This document shows, in pieces, positions 1 to 8,393 of a stretch of 64,000 nucleotides of DNA. This DNA is from an uncultured Muribaculaceae bacterium. GTDB taxonomy: Bacteria > Bacteroidota > Bacteroidia > Bacteroidales > Muribaculaceae. The notes under the pieces were generated by a model, which saw only the letters and a program-made list of their open reading frames with translations, was not told where the DNA came from and searched no databases. Location: positions 1 through 64,000 of the forward strand of contig CAMWYR010000001.1 in assembly GCA_947178505.1 (NCBI GenBank). The letters run 5' to 3'. The position numbers were made by a program, and so were the translations under genes. How positions within the stretch are numbered: the first letter of the stretch is position 1; each line of letters starts with the position of its first letter.

Positions 1-432
1 AATATAATCAAACTCGTTAATTTTAATCCTTTTACAATATTTTTAATTACTTTTACAAAATTTTGAATAAAATTATAACATTTTTTATTTATTAACGTTT
101 GCAATATATAACTCTTAAATTCTCTATTATATGTAAATAACTTCTAACTTCCACTTAATGATACGTTACTGGATTTATTGTTATTTAATAATCTTGCAAT
201 TATTACACCTTCGATAAATTCAAAACTTGTTTCGTTTGGCCTGATGAACACTCATTTTAGTTGCCGCAACCCCCAATCTTAAACTCATAATTCCAATTTT
301 TCAATAGATTGTAATGAATTTATTGATTTCATGACAATTCGTCATCTGAAGATTTGGATTGAGTAAAGATCTTCTGCTTCACAAATTGTGAATATCGTAC
401 AATCACCCACAAATGAATTAATCTAACTAAAA

Positions 433-1920
433 ATGAAAAAATTTATTTACTTATTCCTGTGCATGAGTATTCTGGCTTCCTGCCAGGAGGATCTTCTTAA
501 AATAGAAGAAGTCCATAATAAACTTGAATCTTCTATCTATAAAGAGGATGATATGCAAAGAATCAAGCTATCCTCTACTGAAGAACTAAAAAATCTTATT
601 AGTCAAATGGATCCCGATGGCTTATCAACACGCACCTTAGTCGATGTAGAATACTCCAATGGGGATAAAGAGTTTATCTCTTTAATTGAAGCAAACAGAT
701 TGGAAGTAATGTCCTCCCTAACTAAAGAGCAGTTAGATTCTCTTGAGAGAGATGAAGATGAATTAGAATTTTGCCCAACTGATTCAATAATAGCAGATAT
801 ACAGTTCGCCCAGTTACTTAATGCCAATCGAACCATTCAGGTAGGAGAATACGTATATATGTATCTAAACAATGGCGTGTTAATTACTGATGAAAAGAAT
901 GCGCCAAAGTTGAAGGATGTGGCGCCGATTGCCAAAAGGATACCGGCTACTCCAGAAAATCAAGGCTCCATGATAAAAGTAGCGCCAGATATGAACTTGT
1001 ATCTTATGGTTTATGACCTTAAGACTTTCGATGATAATTCGTGGGGCGGAGGTGGTGGAAGTGGCACCGGCCCCAACGAACCCGGAGAAAATAAAAGTAA
1101 TGCCCAACCCATATATCTTTCCAATGGAGTTGTGATACCTGGATCCGATATTCGAGAGTGGGAGTATTATCAGAAAGGTGATGGGAATTGGGTCCACCAA
1201 GTCGTAACCGGGATTTTTGGCCGTAACATCGTTGCACGCTGTAAATTTAACAATCATAAACAATTAAACCTCAATTTTTATGATCAGAACTATTTGATTT
1301 ACGCTAATATAGGAACGAAATTGAAGATGCAAAAGAAAGTCTGCGGAATTTGGTGGAATATAAAGGCTGAAGAAATGGAGCACGGTTGGGAAACTGTTTC
1401 GATTAAATATTCTGTGCCCGCACCAATTCACCCTTCTACCTTTACGCACCCCGATATGCCGGGTGCTACTGCAACAGTCGAGCATCCATTTCCATTCTCC
1501 AACGAGAACATAGTCTTATTTCACATACCATTCATAGATTATGATTTCACCTCTAAGGATGTGAACAAAGCATTCAAAAAAGCTGCAGAAAAGGCATATA
1601 ATGCTGCCTCTGCATGGGCAAAGAAAAAAGTTGGGTCTCCTGACAACATGGGATTAACATGTACTGACGGAAAAGATGTTTACATTGTATACGGACCTTA
1701 TCGTATAAATGCTAAAAATAGAAGATCACTTGAATCAAAATTCTACTCAAAATGGTTTTCGGGAGAAGTAATGTTTACATTTTCCATTGAAAATTCGATA
1801 AAACTAAAAAACATAAAATTTAGTCTTAATGACGGTGTGGAATTGTATCGGGGTTCTGTATTTGGGGCCATTAAATATAAAGGAAGATGGTTAGGTGCCC
1901 GCCTATATAAAAATCAGTAG
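433..1920 (+). CDS. hypothetical surface lipoprotein with Gly-rich linker
   Basis: 495-aa ORF; lipoprotein signal MKKFIYLFLCMSILASC; GGGGGSGTGPNEPGEN linker between two apparent domains; no family recognised. Confidence 0.75.
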   Translation: MKKFIYLFLCMSILASCQEDLLKIEEVHNKLESSIYKEDDMQRIKLSSTEELKNLISQMDPDGLSTRTLVDVEYSNGDKEFISLIEANRLEVMSSLTKEQLDSLERDEDELEFCPTDSIIADIQFAQLLNANRTIQVGEYVYMYLNNGVLITDEKNAPKLKDVAPIAKRIPATPENQGSMIKVAPDMNLYLMVYDLKTFDDNSWGGGGGSGTGPNEPGENKSNAQPIYLSNGVVIPGSDIREWEYYQKGDGNWVHQVVTGIFGRNIVARCKFNNHKQLNLNFYDQNYLIYANIGTKLKMQKKVCGIWWNIKAEEMEHGWETVSIKYSVPAPIHPSTFTHPDMPGATATVEHPFPFSNENIVLFHIPFIDYDFTSKDVNKAFKKAAEKAYNAASAWAKKKVGSPDNMGLTCTDGKDVYIVYGPYRINAKNRRSLESKFYSKWFSGEVMFTFSIENSIKLKNIKFSLNDGVELYRGSVFGAIKYKGRWLGARLYKNQ

Positions 1921-2190
1921 TCGAATCTACTGATTAATGACCAATCCAGGTCTTATTTCTAATTAGTTCCAAATATTTAATGGACGAATAACACGGCGTA
2001 ATTTTGCCTATTTATCTGAAGAAAGGGTGAAGTAAAGGGAATTTTACCATCGAATAAAAAAATAAAGATACAAATAGAAACGAATTTTTATCGTTAAAGA
2101 TTCTCTCTTTGCTTTTCTACTCAGATATTGATTAATTATTCGTCGCTCCTTATTAAGATTTACATTATTAAAAACATTAATAAATTAAGC

Positions 2191-2784
2191 ATGAGCAATA
2201 AAACAAATGTGATCATAACCATCATTCTATCCATATTAGCGTGGTGGCCGTCGGAGGCCTCGGCGGAGAGTCAGGTTGTGCAGATGATGGAGGGTGAGAT
2301 TAGAGCAGGATTCACCACTCCGCTTGGGTCTTACGGTGGCCACGGTCTGATGCCTGGACATGGAGAAATTGGATTTACCTTTGGGCTTGAGGGGCGCTAC
2401 AATATCAAGGGAACCCCTTGGGACTGCGGTATAGCTTTAGATTTGTCAGGAGCATATTGGCGATTTGATAACGTGTATGGAAATGGATCCGAAATTCGAC
2501 AGACAAACCGTACTCTCGGGTTTGCAGCGGTAGGTGACTATAATTTCAGACAGGGAAAGAAAGTCAATCCATTTGCAGGTGTGGAATTAGGTGTAGCATA
2601 CAATGATGTTGTCGGCATCGTTTATCGCCCATCAGGAGGTACTTCCATGCTTTTTGCACCCCGCATTGGAGTGGAATTGGTGCACCATATCCGACTTATG
2701 GCGCGGTTGAATATTTGCCGCAAAGGGTACAATAACTTTGCACTCACCATTGGATTTGTAATCGGCGGACGACCCAAGAAATAA
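2191..2784 (+). CDS. outer-membrane beta-barrel-like protein (paralog 1)
   Basis: ORF 2128..2784; likely start at 2191 (MSNKTNVIITIILSILAWWPSEASA signal peptide); alternating beta-strand pattern; paralogous to the next gene. Confidence 0.75.
   Translation: MSNKTNVIITIILSILAWWPSEASAESQVVQMMEGEIRAGFTTPLGSYGGHGLMPGHGEIGFTFGLEGRYNIKGTPWDCGIALDLSGAYWRFDNVYGNGSEIRQTNRTLGFAAVGDYNFRQGKKVNPFAGVELGVAYNDVVGIVYRPSGGTSMLFAPRIGVELVHHIRLMARLNICRKGYNNFALTIGFVIGGRPKK
2239..2298 (+). repeat. 60-bp perfect direct repeat, copy 1
   Basis: gcgtggtggccgtcggaggcctcggcggagagtcaggttgtgcagatgatggagggtgag, identical to 2875-2934. Confidence 0.95.
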
Positions 2785-2829
2785 GAGTATCAGGTACATT
2801 ATACACACAGCTTATTGGCAACCAATATT

Positions 2830-3423
2830 ATGAAAAAAATAAGTAGGGTAATAGTAATGCTATTATGTATGATTGCGTGGTGGCCGTCGGAGGCCTCGGC
2901 GGAGAGTCAGGTTGTGCAGATGATGGAGGGTGAGCTTCGTCTTGGCTTAGGCTTACCTCTTGAGTCTTATACCGGATATGGCAATGTGCGTGGACATGGA
3001 GAATTAGGATTATGTTGGGGTATTGAGGGACGCTATAATTTCAAGGGAACTCCCTGGGACTGCGGTCTCACCTTTGAAATGTCGCCGGCAATCCGGAGAT
3101 TCAACAACCCTCTGAACGATGGTTATGACCGACACCTGGCAAACCGCATTATCGCCTTGGCTGCGGTCGGGGATTACAATTTCATACAGGGCAAGAAAAT
3201 CAATCCGTTTGTCGGCGTGGAATTAGGAGTTGCGCACAATGACGTGCAAAGCGACAGTTTTCCGACATGGGGAGGTTCTACCTCCATGCTTTTCGCTCCC
3301 CGCGCAGGCGTGGAATTTGTGCATCATATCCGACTTATGGCCAAGTTCAATATATGCCGCAAGGGATACAACACCTTTGCACTCAGCATAGGCTTTGTGG
3401 TCGGCGGCCGCCCCAAGAAATAA
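2830..3423 (+). CDS. outer-membrane beta-barrel-like protein (paralog 2)
   Basis: ORF 2815..3423, likely start ATG 2830 (MKKISRVIVMLLCMIAWWPSEASA); same layout and C-terminal motif FAPR.GVE.VHHIRLMA as paralog 1. Confidence 0.75.
   Translation: MKKISRVIVMLLCMIAWWPSEASAESQVVQMMEGELRLGLGLPLESYTGYGNVRGHGELGLCWGIEGRYNFKGTPWDCGLTFEMSPAIRRFNNPLNDGYDRHLANRIIALAAVGDYNFIQGKKINPFVGVELGVAHNDVQSDSFPTWGGSTSMLFAPRAGVEFVHHIRLMAKFNICRKGYNTFALSIGFVVGGRPKK
2875..2934 (+). repeat. 60-bp perfect direct repeat, copy 2
   Basis: Identical to 2239-2298; covers the end of the signal peptide and the mature N-terminus of paralog 2. Confidence 0.95.
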
Positions 3424-3438
3424 GGAAACTTCTGTTAT

Positions 3439-3495
3439 GCTCCATCCACTAAAAATCCGCCGCCCTGGTATTAAGAAATTTTAGTGGATGAAGCC
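3439..3495. repeat. dispersed palindromic repeat, copy A
   Basis: gctccatccactaaaaatccgccgccctggtattaagaaattttagtggatgaagcc; inverted ends gctccatccactaaaa/ttttagtggatgaagc; second copy at 32429-32516. Confidence 0.85.
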
Positions 3496-3522
3496 TAAGT
3501 TGTCTGACATTGATAACTATTT

Positions 3523-4080
3523 TTACAAAATATTTTCTGCGTTATGAAATAAACCGCAGATGAGTGTGAGATACTCAGGGAGATAACCGTCATCACTCCA
3601 TAGCAATGGGAAACCAAATAGTTCAGTGGCTGTCTTCCCGAGGTCGAAACCGTATGATTCAAGTGAGGGTCTCACCAATTCTGGATGCCGGCACGGTTGA
3701 TTGTCAAGCCTTGAACAACTGCCTTCGGGACAATAAAGGCAACTTCCGGCGTAAGCAAAAGCCTTTCCTCCGTATTTCATTTCCATATCCCGTAGTATCT
3801 TTTCGATGCGCAGACGTTCCGGGCGAAAGAATCGGTTTACTTGCGAGAAAGGGATTCCCTTTTCATCGGGCATAATCTTGGTAGCCACTAAAAACAAATT
3901 GGTGTACTGACGCAGTTCCGCCATCGTATCATGCGAAAACGGAGGACAGACCCATACCTTGCCATAATTCCGACATTCTTTGCAATACTTTATAAAACAT
4001 TCGGAATTACTGAATCTACGTATATATTCCGCTGTGGATATGGTTGCTGTAAAATCCTGTACCTGATATGTAAATTTCAT
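3523..4080 (-). CDS. DUF2284-type predicted metal-binding protein
   Basis: Cys-rich: ECFIKYCKECRNYGKVWVCPPF...YAGSCLYCPEGSCSRLDNQPCRHPELVRPSLESYGFDL; ATGA overlap with upstream ABC ATPase if start is 4080 (ORF extends to 4095). Confidence 0.8.
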   Translation of the reverse strand: MKFTYQVQDFTATISTAEYIRRFSNSECFIKYCKECRNYGKVWVCPPFSHDTMAELRQYTNLFLVATKIMPDEKGIPFSQVNRFFRPERLRIEKILRDMEMKYGGKAFAYAGSCLYCPEGSCSRLDNQPCRHPELVRPSLESYGFDLGKTATELFGFPLLWSDDGYLPEYLTLICGLFHNAENIL

Positions 4081-4829
4081 TTCCTGTTCTGCCATAGCAA
4101 TTCTTCAAAGCTCACCTCCGGGGATGAGAATAATCTTTGTATATGCCCGCTATTCACCATTTCTGTTACTGAAAGATGATGAAGCGCACCATTATCCACG
4201 AGAGCGATACTGTCACACATACGTAGTGCCACATCCAGCTCATGAGTGGAGAACAGAATACATTTGCCGCTGACGTGTGCAAGGGTGCGGAGAAGCGAGA
4301 CGAGTTCATAACGGTTGGGCATATCAAGGAAGGAGGTGGGTTCGTCAAGCAGCATTACAGGCGTGTCCTGCGCCAAAGCCCGTGCGATCATAATACGCTG
4401 GCATTCTCCGTCGCTCATGGTGTCCATTGTACGCTCGGCATAATTTTCCATCCCTACCGAGCTAATGGCGTCCATCACAATGTTTCTGTCTATATCCTGC
4501 ATCCTGCCTATCCAGTTGGTGTAAGGAGCACGACCAATGGCTACAACGTCCACGCATCGCATATTGGGAATCCGTGTGCGTTCTGTCGTGACAAATGCAA
4601 GAGACTTGGCAAGTCCTCCGGGAGAAAGTGAGCGTAAATCCTTGCCGTCAAGTATTATATCCCCCGAATATTGTCTGTTCAATCCGGCAATGGCTCTCAA
4701 AAGGGTCGATTTGCCTGAACCGTTGCGCCCGATAAGAGCAGTCAGTTGTCCATTGTCGAAAGATGTGTTTACCTTATCGAATAGAATACGGGAGCCGTAA
4801 CATATTGAGAGATTCTTGAGTCGTATCAT
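4077..4829 (-). CDS. btuD: ABC transporter ATP-binding protein, FecE/BtuD type
   Basis: Walker A GRNGSGKST, signature MSDGECQRIMIARAL, Walker B VMLLDEPTS; part of riboswitch operon. Confidence 0.85.
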   Translation of the reverse strand: MIRLKNLSICYGSRILFDKVNTSFDNGQLTALIGRNGSGKSTLLRAIAGLNRQYSGDIILDGKDLRSLSPGGLAKSLAFVTTERTRIPNMRCVDVVAIGRAPYTNWIGRMQDIDRNIVMDAISSVGMENYAERTMDTMSDGECQRIMIARALAQDTPVMLLDEPTSFLDMPNRYELVSLLRTLAHVSGKCILFSTHELDVALRMCDSIALVDNGALHHLSVTEMVNSGHIQRLFSSPEVSFEELLWQNRK

Positions 4830-5827
4830 CTGGTAACGGATTTATTGCGAAGCACCACCCACACTACCACAGGGATACCGAGCAATGCGGTGATGGCATT
4901 GACAGGCAGTGTGAATATCTTGGAAACGAGGTCGCAGAGCAGCAGGACGGAAGCTCCGGTAAGAACTGTTCCGGGAATGAGGATGCGATGGTCGCTGTTG
5001 TCAAAGAGCATTCTTGTGACGTGTGGCATGGCGAGACCGATAAAGCCGATTGGGCCGCAAAAGGCAGTCACCGTTCCTGCAAGCAATGTCGTTGACAGAA
5101 ACAGAAGTCCACGTGAGCGCCGGATATTCAGCCCCATAGTTACGGCATATTCCTCACCGAAAAGGAGCAGATTGAGCGGTTTGATAGTTACTACTGCCAA
5201 AGCCAATCCCATCATCACGGCCGGGAGGAGGATATAAAGTTGGGATAGCGTAATATCTCCTAGCGACCCCATTGTCCAGATGACAAAAGCCTTTAGCGAT
5301 TCCTCCTTGCTGAGATACTGCAGAATCTGTACTATCGCACCGACTCCCGACGAGAACATCATGCCGAGAATGAGGATCACCATAATATCCTTGATACGGT
5401 GTCCAACGGCAGCGATAACGATGAGAACAACCGCAGCCCCGATCCATGCGGCTCCGGCAATACCAAGTGAGGCAAAGGAAGCCGAAAGACCGAATAGAGG
5501 CGCACCGAGAATGAACAGAGCCACACCGAGACTTGCGCCCGAGCTTATGCCAAGGACGTATGGCCCTGCAAGCGGATTACGGAAAAGTGTCTGCATCTGA
5601 AGTCCACTCACTGATAATGCAGCTCCTGCCAGTAGGGCGACAATAGCTTTAATGAGACGAATGCTGAGAATGATTTTTGCAGTTGTCCGGGGACATTCTC
5701 CACCGGTAAGAGCCGCCCACACATCGCTCAACGGCACAGCGACAGCCCCCACTGACAGATCCAGCATGAACAGGAAGAGTGTGAGGGCTGCCAGAACAAT
5801 GAAAAGAATAGATGCTCTTGTTCGCAT
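4826..5827 (-). CDS. btuC: FecCD-family ABC permease (BtuC-like)
   Basis: 333 aa, multiple TM segments; GLQMQTLFRNPLAGPYVLGISSGASLGVA and PIGFIGLAMPHVTRMLF motifs of the FecCD family. Confidence 0.88.
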   Translation of the reverse strand: MRTRASILFIVLAALTLFLFMLDLSVGAVAVPLSDVWAALTGGECPRTTAKIILSIRLIKAIVALLAGAALSVSGLQMQTLFRNPLAGPYVLGISSGASLGVALFILGAPLFGLSASFASLGIAGAAWIGAAVVLIVIAAVGHRIKDIMVILILGMMFSSGVGAIVQILQYLSKEESLKAFVIWTMGSLGDITLSQLYILLPAVMMGLALAVVTIKPLNLLLFGEEYAVTMGLNIRRSRGLLFLSTTLLAGTVTAFCGPIGFIGLAMPHVTRMLFDNSDHRILIPGTVLTGASVLLLCDLVSKIFTLPVNAITALLGIPVVVWVVLRNKSVTR

Positions 5828-5838
5828 TTCCGTAATTT

Positions 5839-6996
5839 CTATTTCAGTTGCTTGTAATATACGAAATCTTCTTCAACGAGTTCCGGATGGAAGATTTTTA
5901 CAAGATCGCGCAGTAGAATATCGGGATTTACAACAGCTGATTCGTAATAGTCGTTACCGCCTGCGGCATTTGTCTTCAGATTGTTGTTCCATACATAGCC
6001 GTTACGGAAGCATCGTGTGTCGGAAAACTTCGGGCATGATTTCCTGAGTTCATCGAAAGAGTTAGCCATACCGACATTAAGCCACATGTCCGCCTCGGAA
6101 GTCAGCTTATACGCTTCTTCAAGGTCGATAGGCAGCGAAGCATTGCCGGTGTTCTTCTTATAAATATAGTCGCCTCCGGCATCCTTGATAAGCCGGGCCA
6201 CATAGCTTTCGGTGGAAGGCATAAACCAGGAGTCTCCATAGGGCGTGTTGAGCATTACGGAGGGAGCATCGAGCACGGTATCGGCGACTCTCTTTTTAAG
6301 TTCATTGTACCTGACTGGGATGCCGCCAAAAACCTGTTCGCCTTCTGTACGTTTTCCGACGACCTCGGAAAGAGCTACCATCCATTCGGCTTTGCCAAGC
6401 GGTGATTCTTCAAGATAGTCACCGACATACATAAACGGTATTCCCAGTTCGTTGAGTTTCCCTTCCATCGAGCTTGCACCGTTCACTCCGTATAGGAGGA
6501 CAAGATCCGGGTCGAGAGAAATGAGCAGTTCGTAATTGATGTTCCCTTCATAGCCTACGTCACCGATACTGTCACGGTTAGCGGCGATGACCGGATTGGA
6601 AATATAGTCGATGCCGGAAACACCTGCCACACGCCCGGCTTCCCCAACAGCATCGAGCATAGCTATATGAGTGGAAGACATAGCCACAATACGCGAAGCA
6701 TCGCCCTCGAGTACCTGACCAATGAATCCTTCGGGAGCAGACTCACCGCCTCTTGCTATGAAGAGTTGAGTGGTTATGCTGTCCGCACCCTGCCACGGAT
6801 TAGTGACAGTAATGATGGAGCTTTCATATCCGTCAGCCCCCTTAATACTGAATCCGGAGGCATATTCAGGGGTATAGAGCTGATGGCTGAAATCGCTGAT
6901 AGAAGCGGTCTTTTTACCATTACAGGCAGCCATCAAAACGATGAACAGGCACAGACTGATGAAAGATTTTATTCTATTAACTTTCATATTTATCAT
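5839..6996 (-). CDS. btuF: ABC transporter periplasmic binding lipoprotein (BtuF-like)
   Basis: Lipobox LFIVLMAACNG; substrate-binding fold motifs (DPDLVLLYG, WLNVGMANSFDELRKSCPKF); adjacent to permease and ATPase. Confidence 0.85.
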   Translation of the reverse strand: MINMKVNRIKSFISLCLFIVLMAACNGKKTASISDFSHQLYTPEYASGFSIKGADGYESSIITVTNPWQGADSITTQLFIARGGESAPEGFIGQVLEGDASRIVAMSSTHIAMLDAVGEAGRVAGVSGIDYISNPVIAANRDSIGDVGYEGNINYELLISLDPDLVLLYGVNGASSMEGKLNELGIPFMYVGDYLEESPLGKAEWMVALSEVVGKRTEGEQVFGGIPVRYNELKKRVADTVLDAPSVMLNTPYGDSWFMPSTESYVARLIKDAGGDYIYKKNTGNASLPIDLEEAYKLTSEADMWLNVGMANSFDELRKSCPKFSDTRCFRNGYVWNNNLKTNAAGGNDYYESAVVNPDILLRDLVKIFHPELVEEDFVYYKQLK

Positions 6997-8393
6997 GGGA
7001 TAATAATTTTATGAGTTTTATTTTCATTCCTCCAGAAGTAAATTCCTGAATTCAAATGATCCCATTTTCCAAATTCCACTTTTTCCGTAATTATAATTCC
7101 TTGAAGATTATAAAGAATACCAGAATCAGAGACATTTTGAGTTTGAATATCTTCAATACCAGAAATAGGCTGAGACTTGGGGAAAAGAGGGAGCGACGGA
7201 AACCAATAATTCATAATCATTTCATAATCGCGAATTTTTTCTCCTTGTGGAGAATAACGCCGAGTAATATATGTTGGAGTCCCGAATTCGTGGTAGAGTG
7301 CCATGTAAATTTCATCAGATATAGGATGAACGCCTATAGCACAACCATATAGTTTCCAATTAGCACCTTCTTCTTCCAAATCAATAAACAAGGTTTGTTT
7401 TCTTGTATCGCAGTCGAACTTATATATCTTTGTTCCGGTAAACCACCTATTGGGTCCACCTTTCCAGTAAAGGCAATTCTGAACCGTCGAGGCCACAAAC
7501 GCGTCCGGTGTCCACGCATACCAAGAGTTAGATGGCGGATACATTCCTTCAGGAATATCTATTATTTCATAGGTCAGTGTTTCGGGGTCTAACCGAACAA
7601 TATAATTCAGAAAAGCCCCTGTTCCTTGAAGATTCTTAGCGATAGAAAGCCAAAGGGAGCCGTCCTTAGATTTAACGATAGACCCTATCCCGGCTCCCTC
7701 TTGTACGATATCCATAGAAAGAGTCTGAGTAACTTTGTCAATTACAGGGTCAACAACAAGAAGTCCGAATTGCTGATGAGCGACGAAAATTTTACCGGCT
7801 GCAGCCACCATCATACCGGACTGACCGTGATATAACGAACCGGTTGGGTCGGTATTGGGCTTATCGTTATCTCCTCCCGCATTTGGATTAGCAGAACCTT
7901 CGACTTGCCCGGTGACTGTATAAGTATCGAGGTCAAAAATCCATACTCCATTACTTGTGGAAATGTAGCCTTTGTGTTCATCGACACCAACAAATCCTCT
8001 GCCATCGCATTGCGCTCCCGAAGGATCTATAAGACTTTGCTGATGCAAAATTTTCATAGTTTTTGCATCAGCAACAGTAATACGTCCACCAGTTATACTT
8101 GCTCCGGGGTCTTTATCCTGTTTGGCGATAAGATATAATTTGTCATTCCATATCGCTCCATACTGGTTTGTACAGCCAAGTTCCATACCGGGATTTTCCG
8201 CCTGTATTATTCGGTATTTCCAAAAATTGCCTTCAGGGTCATCCGGCAAAAGGTAATTGACGGTGGAGTTCTGGTGTCCGTACCAATCCTCATTAACCCA
8301 GATAATGCCTTGGGAATAATCCGCCTCCTGAGCGGCAATGGAAAAAGCCATTACCGTCAGGATAGCAGATATTGAAAATCTTTTCAGTTTCAT
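6993..8393 (-). CDS. DUF5074/YncE-like beta-propeller protein with T9SS-like C-terminal tail
   Basis: 466 aa; signal peptide; propeller region paralogous to the C-terminal half of the next gene (VNEDWYGHQN...NPGMELGCTNQYGAIWNDKLYLIAKQ); tail SGILYNLQGIIITEKV...LNSGIYFWRNENKTHKIIIP. Confidence 0.78.
   Translation of the reverse strand: MKLKRFSISAILTVMAFSIAAQEADYSQGIIWVNEDWYGHQNSTVNYLLPDDPEGNFWKYRIIQAENPGMELGCTNQYGAIWNDKLYLIAKQDKDPGASITGGRITVADAKTMKILHQQSLIDPSGAQCDGRGFVGVDEHKGYISTSNGVWIFDLDTYTVTGQVEGSANPNAGGDNDKPNTDPTGSLYHGQSGMMVAAAGKIFVAHQQFGLLVVDPVIDKVTQTLSMDIVQEGAGIGSIVKSKDGSLWLSIAKNLQGTGAFLNYIVRLDPETLTYEIIDIPEGMYPPSNSWYAWTPDAFVASTVQNCLYWKGGPNRWFTGTKIYKFDCDTRKQTLFIDLEEEGANWKLYGCAIGVHPISDEIYMALYHEFGTPTYITRRYSPQGEKIRDYEMIMNYWFPSLPLFPKSQPISGIEDIQTQNVSDSGILYNLQGIIITEKVEFGKWDHLNSGIYFWRNENKTHKIIIP

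Noticed and set aside
1-432. Possible mobile element boundary in the AT-rich left end
   Set aside because: No terminal inverted repeats, integrase, transposase or tRNA attachment site visible; only composition is unusual.
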